DNA of 64,000 bases from B1 sp964355075 (GTDB taxonomy: Bacteria; Bacteroidota; Bacteroidia; UKL13-3): positions 46,114 to 110,113 of the forward strand of contig CAYHCF010000007.1 of assembly GCA_964355075.1 (NCBI GenBank). The letters run 5' to 3'. The notes under the pieces were generated by a model, which ran no database searches, had not been told where the DNA came from, and was given only the letters and a program-made list of their open reading frames with translations. The translations under genes and the position numbers were made by a program. How positions within the stretch are numbered: the first letter of the stretch is position 1; each line of letters begins with the position of its first letter. Below, in pieces: positions 1-9,698 of the stretch.

Positions 1-1541
1 GAAATATTGCCATTTATGTTGCAACCGCGCTGGAAAATGCAAAAGCTTATCAACAAATTGAAGAACATAAAACAGAAATTGAACAGAAAAATCTTGAACT
101 TGAACAGAAGGTTCAACAACGCACGGAACAGTTGCAACAGCGAAAAGATGAATTGGAAGATACTTTTAGCAAATTAAAATTACTTACTCAAATCGGGCAA
201 GAAATTACGTCGACGCTAAACCTAGATAAAATACTTAATACAATATACGAAAATGTTAATCAATTGATGGATGCAAGTGTTTTTGGAATTGGTATTTATA
301 ATTCTGAAACAGAAATAATTGACTATCGGCTTGCCATTGAGAATGGTCAGCGTTACCAGCCATATACCCGGACGATGGAAGATAAAAACCAGTTTCCGGT
401 ATGGTGTATTGAAAATAAGAAGGAAATATTTATTAATGATGTGTATAAAGAGTATTCACGTTATATTGGTAAGTATAAAGATGAAGAAGAAAAAAAAGTA
501 AAGCTCGTTGACGGTTCACTGGAATCAAATCCCTTATCGTTTATTTATATGCCGTTGCTTTTTAACAATCAACCCATCGGCGTTTTAACCGTTCAGAGTT
601 TTCGAAAGCACGCTTACAATCAATATCATCTGGATATTCTAAGATCATTGGGTTCGTATATTACCACGGCAATACAAAACGCCAGCTCATATAGCAAAAT
701 GACAGATGCTTTTGAGCAGCTGAAATCGGCGCAAAGCAAATTGGTTGAATCAGAGAAAATGGCCTCATTAGGAGTGCTTACTGCAGGAGTGGCACATGAG
801 ATCAATAATCCGGTAACTTTTATCTCTGGCGGAATCGAATCACTGGAAGATAATTACACAGATATTGAAACCCTGCTTCACGAAATAAAAAACTTAAAAA
901 ATGAAGGGGAAGTGGTAGCACAATGGAAAAAAATTGAAAAGATTAAGATTGAAATTGACCTGGACAGGATTCTGTCGGAGATGAAGGAATTATTTCAAAG
1001 TGTAAAGAATGGGGCTAACCGAACTGCCGAAATTGTTAAAGGACTTCGGAATTTTTCAAGATTAGATGAAAACGATATGAAGCTGGCAAGTCTGGAAGAA
1101 GGCCTTAACAATACATTGGTTATCCTAAATAACAAATTGAAGAATCGAATAACCCTGAATAAAGATTATGGAAATATTCCCTCCATTGAGTGTTATCCCG
1201 GTCAGCTCAATCAGGTATTTATGAATATCCTCAGCAACGCCTGTGATGCCATTGAAGAAGAAGGAGAAATAACGGTAAAAACCTGGAAAGAAGTTTCCAA
1301 AGCCAACGAGGGAAATGAAATGGTTAAAATTATGATAAAAGATAGTGGAATCGGAATGCCGGAAGATGTTAGGGCACATGTTTTTGAGCCGTTTTTTACC
1401 ACAAAACCAGTTGGAAAAGGCACCGGTTTAGGATTATCAATATCCTATGGAATTATTGAAAAACATAATGGAACCATTGAAGTTAAAAGTGAGTATGGAA
1501 AAGGAACTGAATTTATCATCACCTTACCTACCCGGATGTAA
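1..1541 (+). CDS. Hybrid sensor histidine kinase, GAF-containing (5' partial)
   Basis: The reading frame is open from the first bases of the window, so the N-terminus lies upstream; the apparent TTG start at 132 is internal. Visible order: end of a first GAF domain (ATALENAKAY), a coiled coil, a second GAF domain (about nt 190-680), a HisKA-type helix with the phospho-acceptor His in GVAHEINNP (codon at 795), and a HATPase with N-box (NQVFMNILSNACDAI), GIGMP and GKGTGLGLS motifs. It is nearly collinear with the next two genes, so the missing part is probably a receiver domain plus most of GAF1. Expected role: a cytosolic kinase sensing a small ligand or redox signal through its GAF domains. 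No transmembrane segment is visible. The next gene starts 11 bp downstream. Confidence 0.93.
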   Translation, partial: NIAIYVATALENAKAYQQIEEHKTEIEQKNLELEQKVQQRTEQLQQRKDELEDTFSKLKLLTQIGQEITSTLNLDKILNTIYENVNQLMDASVFGIGIYNSETEIIDYRLAIENGQRYQPYTRTMEDKNQFPVWCIENKKEIFINDVYKEYSRYIGKYKDEEEKKVKLVDGSLESNPLSFIYMPLLFNNQPIGVLTVQSFRKHAYNQYHLDILRSLGSYITTAIQNASSYSKMTDAFEQLKSAQSKLVESEKMASLGVLTAGVAHEINNPVTFISGGIESLEDNYTDIETLLHEIKNLKNEGEVVAQWKKIEKIKIEIDLDRILSEMKELFQSVKNGANRTAEIVKGLRNFSRLDENDMKLASLEEGLNNTLVILNNKLKNRITLNKDYGNIPSIECYPGQLNQVFMNILSNACDAIEEEGEITVKTWKEVSKANEGNEMVKIMIKDSGIGMPEDVRAHVFEPFFTTKPVGKGTGLGLSISYGIIEKHNGTIEVKSEYGKGTEFIITLPTRM

Positions 1542-1552
1542 ATGATTAAAGT

Positions 1553-4099
1553 ATGCAAGTAGTAAACAATAAACCGAAAGTGCTCTATGTGGATGATGAA
1601 GAGGAAAACTTACTTGTGTTTCGTTCTTCCTTTCGCAGGTATTATGACGTAATGATATCCAGTTCGGCTAAACAAGCCATTGAATTGCTTCAGGATAATC
1701 CGGTTGACGTGATTATTTCAGACCAGCGAATGCCTGAAATAAGTGGCGTAGAATTCTTAAATGACCTGCCTGATAAAGGAGATAATATTCGCATGATTCT
1801 TAGTGGTTTCAGCGATATAGAAGCTGTAGTGGGCGCCCTGAATTCAGGTAAGGTTTATAAATATATCAGTAAGCCCTGGGAAAAAGATGAACTACTGAAA
1901 ATAATTGATGATGCCATCGATAATTTACATAGCAGAAAATTATTAATTCAACAACAACTGCCTGGAGATCATAATACCTTAACAAATCCTTCTTTAAGTA
2001 AAGTCACACCGGAGGACGGTGAAGGGGATGTTGAAAACCTGAAAAAACAAGTCAATGAAGCATACGAAAATGTTCAGCTTCTCAGTGAAATTGGTCAGGA
2101 AGTAACCTCAACCTTGAACCTGGATGCAATCCTGAATACGGTTTATGAAAATGTAAACCGACTGATGGATGCTACTGTTTTCGGAATTGGGATTTATAAT
2201 TCTGATAATAACACAATTGATTACCAGTTAGCCATTGAAAAAGGAAAACGGTATAAACCATACAGCAGAACAATGGAAGATAAGAATCAATTTCCGGTCT
2301 GGTGTATTGAAAACAAGAAAGAAATTTTTATCAATGATGTTTACTCGGAATATTCACGTTATATAAATCAGTATAAGGATCAGGATAAAGAGGCGATACT
2401 GGAAGATGGTACAAAATTCACAGATCCCTTATCATTTATATACATGCCCTTAATGATAAAGGGTCGAATTATTGGTCTCACAACTGTACAGTCATTTAAT
2501 AAAAATGCTTATACCCAATTCCATCTCAATTCACTACGGAACATAGGTATTTTTGTCGCTACGGCTCTTGAGAATGCGAAGGCCTACGCACTTATTGAAG
2601 AGCAAAAAACAGAAATCGAACAAAAGAATATTGAACTGGAACAAAAGGTGGAGCAACGTACAGAAGAACTCAGGTTGCAGAAAGATGAGCTTGAAGATAC
2701 CTTCGGGAAACTGAAATTGCTGACTGAAATAGGTCAGGAGATAACCTCCTCCCTTGATTTAAACAAAATACTTAATACCGTTTATGAAAACGTGAATCAA
2801 TTGATGGATGCAAGTGTTTTTGGGATAGGAATCTATCATCCCGAAACAGAAATAATTGACATCCGATTAGCCATAGAAAATGGAAAGCGGTATCAGCCCT
2901 ATCAACGAAACATGGAGGATAAAAATGAATTTTCTGTTTGGTGCATTGAGAATAAAAAGGAAATTTATATTAATAATATCGAAAAAGAATATTCACGCTA
3001 TATAAAAAAATTCGATCATAAAGTAGTCGTACTGGAAGATGGATCGCAATCGGCGGTGCCCTTGTCATTAATTTATATGCCCCTTTTGTTTAACAATGAA
3101 CCAACGGGAATACTTACTATTCAGAGTTTCAGAAAACATGCATATAATCAATATCATTTAGATATTTTGAGATCAATCGCATCTTATATTACAACTGCCA
3201 TTCAGAATGCGCACTCCTATAGTAAAATGACAGAAGCTTTTGAGCAGTTAAAATCAGCCCAAAGTAAATTAGTTGAATCAGAAAAGATGGCATCTCTGGG
3301 CGTATTAACGGCAGGTGTTGCACATGAAATAAATAATCCGGTAAATTTTATTTCAGGAGGGATTCAGTCGCTCCAGGAAAATTATAATGAGATAGAAATT
3401 CTTTTGAAAGACCTTCTTGCTTATCATGAAAATCAGTCGAATGAATTATGGGAAAAGATCTCTGTTCGAAAAGCAGAACTTGCCCTGGATAAACTTCTGC
3501 CCGAAGTTGAAGACTTATTTATGAGTATCCGTAATGGAGCAAAGCGCACAACAGATATAGTAAAGGGGCTGAGAAATTTCTCGAGATTAGATGAAACGGA
3601 TATGAAGAAGGCCAAACTGGAAGAAGGCATTGACAATACCATAATCCTTCTGAATAATAAATTTAAAAATAAAATAGATATACTAAAAGAATACGGCGAC
3701 ACTCCTGAGATTATGTGTTTTCCCGGGCAGTTGAATCAGGTATTTATGAACATACTTTATAATGCAGCCGATGCAATTAGCCTTCATGGAGAGATTAAAG
3801 TAAAGACCTGGGTTGAAACGGATACGCTTAAAATCTCCATAAAAGATAATGGAAGCGGAATGCCTGAGGAAGTCAGGTCAAGAATATTTGAACCTTTTTA
3901 CACAACGAAAGAGGTTGGGAAAGGAACGGGTTTGGGCCTTTCTATTTCTTACGGAATTATAGAAAAGCATAAAGGCACAATTGAAGTAAAAAGTATAGAA
4001 AGAAAGGGCTTGTCAATTCAGGAACAGGCAGGCTTGTCTGCCGGAGCTTTAGCGGAGGCAGGAACAGAATTTATCATAACACTACCCATAACAAAATAA
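1553..4099 (+). CDS. Hybrid sensor kinase REC-GAF-GAF-HisKA-HATPase
   Basis: 848 residues. Receiver at about 10-125 (acidic pair D14/D15, phospho-acceptor D57 in IISDQRMPE, Lys in SKPW), coiled coil, GAF1 at about 185-345, coiled coil, GAF2 at about 395-555, HisKA with His591 (GVAHEINNP), and HATPase to the C-terminus (NQVFMNILYNAADAI, GSGMP, GKGTGLGLS). No membrane segment, so probably cytosolic. The receiver is N-terminal, so the protein may receive phosphate from another kinase as well as autophosphorylate. Compared with its two neighbours, it has about 18 extra residues just before the last HATPase strand (nt 3995-4060), encoded by a GC-richer palindromic stretch. It lies in a tandem array with gaps of about 10 bp, so cotranscription is likely. 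Confidence 0.94.
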   Translation: MQVVNNKPKVLYVDDEEENLLVFRSSFRRYYDVMISSSAKQAIELLQDNPVDVIISDQRMPEISGVEFLNDLPDKGDNIRMILSGFSDIEAVVGALNSGKVYKYISKPWEKDELLKIIDDAIDNLHSRKLLIQQQLPGDHNTLTNPSLSKVTPEDGEGDVENLKKQVNEAYENVQLLSEIGQEVTSTLNLDAILNTVYENVNRLMDATVFGIGIYNSDNNTIDYQLAIEKGKRYKPYSRTMEDKNQFPVWCIENKKEIFINDVYSEYSRYINQYKDQDKEAILEDGTKFTDPLSFIYMPLMIKGRIIGLTTVQSFNKNAYTQFHLNSLRNIGIFVATALENAKAYALIEEQKTEIEQKNIELEQKVEQRTEELRLQKDELEDTFGKLKLLTEIGQEITSSLDLNKILNTVYENVNQLMDASVFGIGIYHPETEIIDIRLAIENGKRYQPYQRNMEDKNEFSVWCIENKKEIYINNIEKEYSRYIKKFDHKVVVLEDGSQSAVPLSLIYMPLLFNNEPTGILTIQSFRKHAYNQYHLDILRSIASYITTAIQNAHSYSKMTEAFEQLKSAQSKLVESEKMASLGVLTAGVAHEINNPVNFISGGIQSLQENYNEIEILLKDLLAYHENQSNELWEKISVRKAELALDKLLPEVEDLFMSIRNGAKRTTDIVKGLRNFSRLDETDMKKAKLEEGIDNTIILLNNKFKNKIDILKEYGDTPEIMCFPGQLNQVFMNILYNAADAISLHGEIKVKTWVETDTLKISIKDNGSGMPEEVRSRIFEPFYTTKEVGKGTGLGLSISYGIIEKHKGTIEVKSIERKGLSIQEQAGLSAGALAEAGTEFIITLPITK
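3995..4060. repeat. In-frame palindromic insertion in a kinase gene
   Basis: Both paralogues read KS-(4 residues)-GTEF here; this gene reads KS-(22 residues)-GTEF, a net gain of about 54 nt with the frame kept. The extra DNA is GC-richer than its surroundings and holds two nested inverted repeats: GGCAG/CTGCC at 4027-4042, and CTGCC...GGCAG with an inner AGC/GCT-like pairing at 4038-4061. It looks like a small mobile palindromic (REP-like) unit that landed in a coding region. The tandem paralogues act as internal controls for the pre-insertion state. Confidence 0.72.
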
Positions 4100-4108
4100 T
4101 CCATATTT

Positions 4109-6643
4109 ATGCAAACCGAATATAATAGGCCTAAAATACTCTATGTTGATGATGAAGAGAATAACCTCTTTGTGTTTAAATCATCCTTCCGCAGATACTA
4201 TGATGTAACAACGGCAAGCTCCGGACATGAAGCGCTGCAATTACTAAAAGAACAAGCTGTTGATGTGGTTATATCGGATCAGCGCATGCCTGAATTAAGT
4301 GGTGTGGAGTTTTTGAAGAACATACCCGATGAACTGGAAAGCGTACGTATGATCATGACCGGATATAGTGATATAGAGGCTGTTATTGATGCGATTAATT
4401 CAGGAACCATTCATAAGTACATCAAGAAGCCATGGCAAAAAGAAGATTTGAAACGAACCATAGATGAGGCTTGTCAATACCTTCAACTTAAAAAAAATGG
4501 GAAAATTGTACCTGTTAATCATTCAGAAGAGAAAATTAATTTCCTTTCGGAGTCGAACCCAACTGAGATAAAAGAAACTGAGGATGAATCGGAAATTCAA
4601 AATCTGAAAGAAGAGAACCTTCGGTTACGGGAACAGGTGAATGAAGCCTATCAGAATGTTCAATTACTGAGTGAAATCGGACAGGAAATTACTTCGACGC
4701 TTGACCTGGAAACCATCTTAAATACGGTTTATGAAAATGTGAACCAATTAATGGATGCGAGCGTATTTGGTATTGGCACCTATAATGTGGAGATGGAAAC
4801 CATTGATTACCGGTTGGCTATTGAAAAAGGAAAAAGATATCAGCCATACAGCCGCACGATGGAAGATAAAAATCAATTTGCGGTTTGGTGTATAGAGAAT
4901 AAAAAAGAGGTTTTTATTAATAATGTAGGTAAAGAATATTCAAAATATATCAAAGATTTTAATGAGATCTCAAGCACCCTGGAAGATGGATCAGAATCAG
5001 AAGTTGCCGAGTCGTATATTTATATGCCCCTGATGATAAAGGATAGGGTAATTGGGCTGATATCGGTTCAGTCATTTAATAAGAATGCCTTTACTTCTTA
5101 CCATTTAAGTGCATTAAGGAATATTGCCATTTTTGTGGCAACGGCACTTGAGAATTACAAGGCATTTCATTTAATAGAAAAGCAAAAAAATGAAATAGAG
5201 CATAAAAACATAGAACTTGAAGATAAGGTTGAAAAACGAACACAGGAGTTACGATTACAAAAAGATGAATTAGAGGGAACCTTCAGAAAATTAAAATTGC
5301 TTACCGAAATCGGTCAGGATATCACTTCAACCTTAAATCTGGATAAAATATTAAATACAGTTTACGAAAATGTAAATCAGTTAATGGATGCCAGTATATT
5401 TGGAATAGGGATCTACTCACCTGAGGAGAATACGATCAGTTACCAACTGGCCATCGAGAATGGGAAGAGATTTCAGCCATACCGCCGAACGATGGAGGAT
5501 AAGAACCAACTACCGGTTTGGTGTATTGAAAACAAGAAAGAAATATTTATTAATGATGTTACGGTTGAGTATTCGAAATATATAAAGGATTTGGATAAAA
5601 GGGTAAGTACATTGGAAGATGGCACCCAATCTCTGGTTCCGCTCTCCTTAATTTACATACCTTTGCTTTTTAATAACAATCCCATCGGTGTACTTACTGT
5701 TCAGGGATTTCGCAAATTCGCCTATAACCAGTATCATCTTGATATTTTAAGATCCTTAGCATCCTATATGACTACTGCAATCCAGAATGCGCACTCCTAT
5801 AGTAAAATGACTGATGCATTTGAACAGTTAAAGTCAGCTCAGAGTAAACTGGTTGAGTCAGAAAAAATGGCCTCTCTCGGTGTGTTAACTGCGGGTGTTG
5901 CACATGAAATAAACAATCCGGTAAACTTCATTTCAGCTGGAATTGAATCCTTAGCAGAAAATTATGATGAAATAAAAAACGCGCTCACCCGAATAAATAA
6001 AACCAACCAAAATTTATCTTTTGAAGAGCGGGTGAATTTCATAGATAAATCAATTGATGAACTGAACCTCGAAATACTCTTACCTGAAATGGAGGACTTA
6101 ATTGGAAGCATAAAAAACGGTGCAAGCAGAACCACTGAAATTGTAAAAGGGTTACGAAATTTTACCAGACTTGATGAAGATGATATGAAAATTGCAAATG
6201 TGGAAGAGGGAATTGACAATACACTTGTAATATTAAATAACCGTATCAAGGATAGGATTATCGTTACCAAAGAATATGGAAAGCTTCCTCACATAATGTG
6301 TTATCCGGGTCAGTTAAATCAGGTATTTATGAATATAATTTTTAATGCCACTGATGCAATTACCGGCAAAGGAACCATTAAAATAAAAACCTGGAACGAA
6401 GAGGGAAATATAATGATTGCGATCACCGATAACGGACCGGGGATGACCGAAGAAGTGAGATCAAAGATATTTGAACCTTTCTTTACAACCAAAGCGGTAG
6501 GAAAGGGAACAGGTTTAGGTCTTTCAATCTCATACGGAATAATTGAGAAACACAAAGGAACCATTGAAGTGAAAAGTGAAACCGGAATTGGGACTGAATT
6601 TATTATTACCATACCCATAAGAGCATACAATGAAAACGAATGA
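4109..6643 (+). CDS. Hybrid sensor kinase REC-GAF-GAF-HisKA-HATPase
   Basis: 844 residues, with the same architecture as the preceding gene: receiver (YVDDEENN; phospho-acceptor Asp in ISDQRMPEL; Lys in KKPW), acidic linker and coiled coil, GAF1 at about 190-345, coiled coil, GAF2 at about 395-560, HisKA with His599 in GVAHEINNP, and HATPase with GPGMTEE and GKGTGLGLS. The C-terminus carries the ancestral KSETGIGTEF form without the insertion seen upstream. The two GAF domains in each protein resemble each other (shared MEDKNQ, VWCIENKKE and YSRY/YSKY-type motifs), which suggests an internal duplication before the gene duplication. The last 14 bp overlap the receiver gene downstream. Signal and partner are unknown. 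Confidence 0.94.
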   Translation: MQTEYNRPKILYVDDEENNLFVFKSSFRRYYDVTTASSGHEALQLLKEQAVDVVISDQRMPELSGVEFLKNIPDELESVRMIMTGYSDIEAVIDAINSGTIHKYIKKPWQKEDLKRTIDEACQYLQLKKNGKIVPVNHSEEKINFLSESNPTEIKETEDESEIQNLKEENLRLREQVNEAYQNVQLLSEIGQEITSTLDLETILNTVYENVNQLMDASVFGIGTYNVEMETIDYRLAIEKGKRYQPYSRTMEDKNQFAVWCIENKKEVFINNVGKEYSKYIKDFNEISSTLEDGSESEVAESYIYMPLMIKDRVIGLISVQSFNKNAFTSYHLSALRNIAIFVATALENYKAFHLIEKQKNEIEHKNIELEDKVEKRTQELRLQKDELEGTFRKLKLLTEIGQDITSTLNLDKILNTVYENVNQLMDASIFGIGIYSPEENTISYQLAIENGKRFQPYRRTMEDKNQLPVWCIENKKEIFINDVTVEYSKYIKDLDKRVSTLEDGTQSLVPLSLIYIPLLFNNNPIGVLTVQGFRKFAYNQYHLDILRSLASYMTTAIQNAHSYSKMTDAFEQLKSAQSKLVESEKMASLGVLTAGVAHEINNPVNFISAGIESLAENYDEIKNALTRINKTNQNLSFEERVNFIDKSIDELNLEILLPEMEDLIGSIKNGASRTTEIVKGLRNFTRLDEDDMKIANVEEGIDNTLVILNNRIKDRIIVTKEYGKLPHIMCYPGQLNQVFMNIIFNATDAITGKGTIKIKTWNEEGNIMIAITDNGPGMTEEVRSKIFEPFFTTKAVGKGTGLGLSISYGIIEKHKGTIEVKSETGIGTEFIITIPIRAYNENE

Positions 6644-7109
6644 TAAGTACAATATTCTTTATGTTGATGACGAATCAGACAACCTGGTTGTATTCAAATC
6701 AGCTTTCAGGAAATATTATCACATTTTTACCGCCCGCTCAGGTGCTGAAGGGATTGAGATACTGAAGGAAAATGAAATCGGGGTAATCATAACCGATCAA
6801 TGTATGCCGGAAATGACCGGGATACAATTTTTGAAGGAGTTGCCTGAAGAGCCTGAAAACATGCGTATGATCCTTACCGGTTTCAGTGAATTAGAAGCAA
6901 TCATTGAAGCCATTAATAGCGGATACGTATATAAATATGTTTCAAAACCATGGAACAAAAATGAATTGAAATCTGTCATTGACGAGGCAATAAAAGCCTT
7001 TGAAAAGAGAATTGAACTCAGGTTAAATTTAAAGAAATCACAAGATCGGATTCAAGAACTGGAACAGAAGGTAATAAAGATGGAATCCATGCAAGAAAGT
7101 TTATCATGA
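6630..7109 (+). CDS. Stand-alone response regulator receiver protein with C-terminal coiled coil
   Basis: 159 residues. Receiver domain with acidic pair D13/D14 (YVDDES), phospho-acceptor D56 (IITDQCMPE) and Lys106 (SKPW), followed after about residue 125 by a charged coiled-coil tail and no DNA-binding or enzymatic output domain. It overlaps the upstream kinase gene by 14 bp, so translation is probably coupled. The receiver closely resembles the N-terminal receivers of the upstream kinases, so it may be a truncated derivative of a fourth array copy, or a phosphate shuttle or sink between the kinases. Its stop lies 49 bp from the stop of a converging gene. Confidence 0.9.
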   Translation: MKTNDKYNILYVDDESDNLVVFKSAFRKYYHIFTARSGAEGIEILKENEIGVIITDQCMPEMTGIQFLKELPEEPENMRMILTGFSELEAIIEAINSGYVYKYVSKPWNKNELKSVIDEAIKAFEKRIELRLNLKKSQDRIQELEQKVIKMESMQESLS

Positions 7110-7158
7110 TAGTTGGTAATCATTTTACCTTTATCAACGAATTCATGCGATAAGCTTT

Positions 7159-9684
7159 TCAAAACTTTGCCATCAACCTAACATTAACCCTACGGTTTGT
7201 TAGATAATTGGGAACTGCATAACGGTTGGCTTCTACATCCTGTATCCAGATATAACTGATGGTATTATTCACGCCAAGCAGGTTAAATACTTCCAGACCT
7301 ATCCAGAAACTTTTAATATTTTTCTTCCAGAAATTGTCTCTTTCTTTTGTGTTTTCATCAATTAATACCCGGTTTACGCCCAGGTCAACCCGACGGTAGG
7401 CAGGCATTTGGTTCAGGTCATTATAACGATTCCGGTCGGGCACACCAAACGGAAATCCGCTACCATAAATTAAATTCAAACTCATTCGTACTTTGGAATT
7501 CCTTCGTAAATAGTCCTGAAAGAAAATAGCAAAAGTAAGTCGTTGGTCGGTAGGGCGAGGGATGTAAGCAGGAGTAATATCATTTCCCAAAGCATCCTTT
7601 GCATTTGTGATTTTTTCTTGTGTTTGCATCACACTCAAACTGGCCCAGCTCTCCACACCTTTTACAAATTCTCCATTTACTCTCAGATCAATTCCTGTTG
7701 CATAACCTTTGCTGTTATTATTTGCAAAATAGCGGATTCGAACATTATCTATTTCGTAGGGAATTAAGTTGTCCAGTTGTTTGTAATAGGCCTCAGTAAT
7801 AAATTTAAACGGACGGTTCCAGGCACTAAAATTCATATCGCCGCTAAGTACATAATGAATGGCCCTTTGTGCTTTTATCGACGGGTTCAGCTTGCCATCA
7901 AAATCTCTTAACTCCCGGTAAAACGGTGGTTGATAATACCAACCGTAGGCTGCTTTGATTACCCAGTTTTTCTTTTCCTTTCGGCTAATCTTTTCATCTC
8001 TTGTGAGGCGGTTATACATTCGGTTAGGTTCAAAAGAAAATTGCATCCGGGGGCTCACCACATTTTGTTGATTATAGCTCCAGAAATTTGTCCTTATTCC
8101 GTATGTAAAAGTCAGGTTATAATCTTTATTAAGGTTTTGAGAATTTTGCAGGTACCCGCTTATGCGATAAGTACTCAGGTCAATACCCGTATTTAAGTAG
8201 CTGCTAAGAATAAAGTTTCCGTTACTGTCTAAGGTTGGTCGCGAAAAGCCTGCTGAATCATCGTAATACCATTCATGCAATTTATCCGTAATCCTTTCTG
8301 TTTGAAAAAATGCTCCCCATTGCAGGTTATTTTTCCCACGGCTGAGGTAACCCCGGTGACCGATATTATTAACATTGGCCACAATTGAGTTTCGGGCATT
8401 ATTTATAAAATAGCCGACCCCTCTTAAGTTTCGGGCTTTTGCAAAATTATCGGAACCCATATCTGTTTCGATATCACTCAGCCGATAGGCTCCTTCAACC
8501 GTAAATATTTCGTTTTCGTTTGAGTAAAAACTTGAGGCTATTAACTTCAGCTGTGTATGATGATTGGGTTTATAATGCAAAGTAGTGGCTCCGGTTATGG
8601 TTTGATATTCCATTAAATCAGCCCCATCAAAATAGATCTTTAACTGATACGCTTTGTTCACCGTTCCAAAAGTTGTTTCCCTGTTCTGAGGTATAAAAAA
8701 GTACTTGTTTTGTGCATAGCTTCCTAAAAAACTGATACTGAAATTTTCTTTTAAATTATAAGTAAGAAGGGTTTGAACATCATAAAAACTCGGGTGATAA
8801 TCTCCTTTTACATCCAGCGTTCCCAAAACATATTTATTACTCCAATAGCGGGCACCTATCAGGTAAGTGAAACGGAGGTTATCACTTGCACCTTCCACAT
8901 GACTTTGTACGCCTAATAAACCAATATTTGCGGTGGCAGCAAACTTTTTGGGTTCCTTGTACTTAATATCAAGTACACTACTCATTTTATCACCGTAACG
9001 GGCTTCAAACCCGCCTGCACTAAACTTTATGTTTTGAACCAATTCAGAATGAATAAAACTCAAGCCTTCCTGTTGTCCGCTTTTTGGTAAAAAGGGTCGA
9101 TATATTTCGATATCATTCACATAAATTAAATTTTCATCGAAATTTCCACCTCTGACATTAAATTGTGAGCTTAGTTCATTGTTAGAAGTAACACCCGGAA
9201 TCGTTTTCAATAAAGATTCAAAGTTCCCAAAACTCGGGATAATACTGGCTTTTCGGGGATCGATGGTGTACATAGATGCTTTTTCACGATCTCTTTCCTC
9301 CACAATTTTAAATTCTCCCAGGGAAATACCGAAATCCATTTTTACGTCTAACTTGAATTTCTCTCCCGGATTGAGTGGGTTTAAAGCAATCACGCGCGAC
9401 GGCCTGCCCACATAGGTGAACCCTAATTGAAAAGCAGTATTGGCAGGTAGGGAGAGGATAAAATAACCATTTTCATTACTGATTGTGGTAATGGTTTTGC
9501 CAATTACCTGAATATTCACATCAGCAATAGCTCTGCCTATAGAATCGGTAACGGTGCCATAAAGGGTTGCATTTTTTTGTGCCAGTACCTGAACCGGGTT
9601 GATCCCCAAGCAAATTGCCATATAGATCAGGACAACAATTGACTTAATTTTTAATTTTATCAGAGCTATTGGTTTTGGGTTCAA
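7159..9684 (-). CDS. TonB-dependent receptor with carboxypeptidase-regulatory-like N-terminal domain
   Basis: 841 residues. A hydrophobic signal segment (about 12-35, ending VLAQKN) is followed by a carboxypeptidase-D-regulatory-like beta domain (about 38-115, starting ATLYGTVTDS), a plug domain (about 140-250, with FNVRGGNFDENLIYVND), and a long beta barrel ending in a hydrophobic-aromatic residue pattern (VRLMAKF). This is the usual Bacteroidota layout for outer-membrane receptors importing a siderophore, cofactor or oligomer; no SusD partner is adjacent, so a polysaccharide system is not indicated. The start is TTG; no in-frame ATG precedes the signal segment. It follows rpe with a 14-bp gap on the same strand. 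The substrate cannot be read from the sequence. Confidence 0.88.
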   Translation of the reverse strand: MNPKPIALIKLKIKSIVVLIYMAICLGINPVQVLAQKNATLYGTVTDSIGRAIADVNIQVIGKTITTISNENGYFILSLPANTAFQLGFTYVGRPSRVIALNPLNPGEKFKLDVKMDFGISLGEFKIVEERDREKASMYTIDPRKASIIPSFGNFESLLKTIPGVTSNNELSSQFNVRGGNFDENLIYVNDIEIYRPFLPKSGQQEGLSFIHSELVQNIKFSAGGFEARYGDKMSSVLDIKYKEPKKFAATANIGLLGVQSHVEGASDNLRFTYLIGARYWSNKYVLGTLDVKGDYHPSFYDVQTLLTYNLKENFSISFLGSYAQNKYFFIPQNRETTFGTVNKAYQLKIYFDGADLMEYQTITGATTLHYKPNHHTQLKLIASSFYSNENEIFTVEGAYRLSDIETDMGSDNFAKARNLRGVGYFINNARNSIVANVNNIGHRGYLSRGKNNLQWGAFFQTERITDKLHEWYYDDSAGFSRPTLDSNGNFILSSYLNTGIDLSTYRISGYLQNSQNLNKDYNLTFTYGIRTNFWSYNQQNVVSPRMQFSFEPNRMYNRLTRDEKISRKEKKNWVIKAAYGWYYQPPFYRELRDFDGKLNPSIKAQRAIHYVLSGDMNFSAWNRPFKFITEAYYKQLDNLIPYEIDNVRIRYFANNNSKGYATGIDLRVNGEFVKGVESWASLSVMQTQEKITNAKDALGNDITPAYIPRPTDQRLTFAIFFQDYLRRNSKVRMSLNLIYGSGFPFGVPDRNRYNDLNQMPAYRRVDLGVNRVLIDENTKERDNFWKKNIKSFWIGLEVFNLLGVNNTISYIWIQDVEANRYAVPNYLTNRRVNVRLMAKF

Positions 9685-9698
9685 CGCAACTGTAACGT

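Noticed and set aside
132..134. TTG start for the first kinase
   Set aside because: The frame is open to the window edge and encodes the end of a GAF domain like the paralogues, so the gene is truncated by the window.
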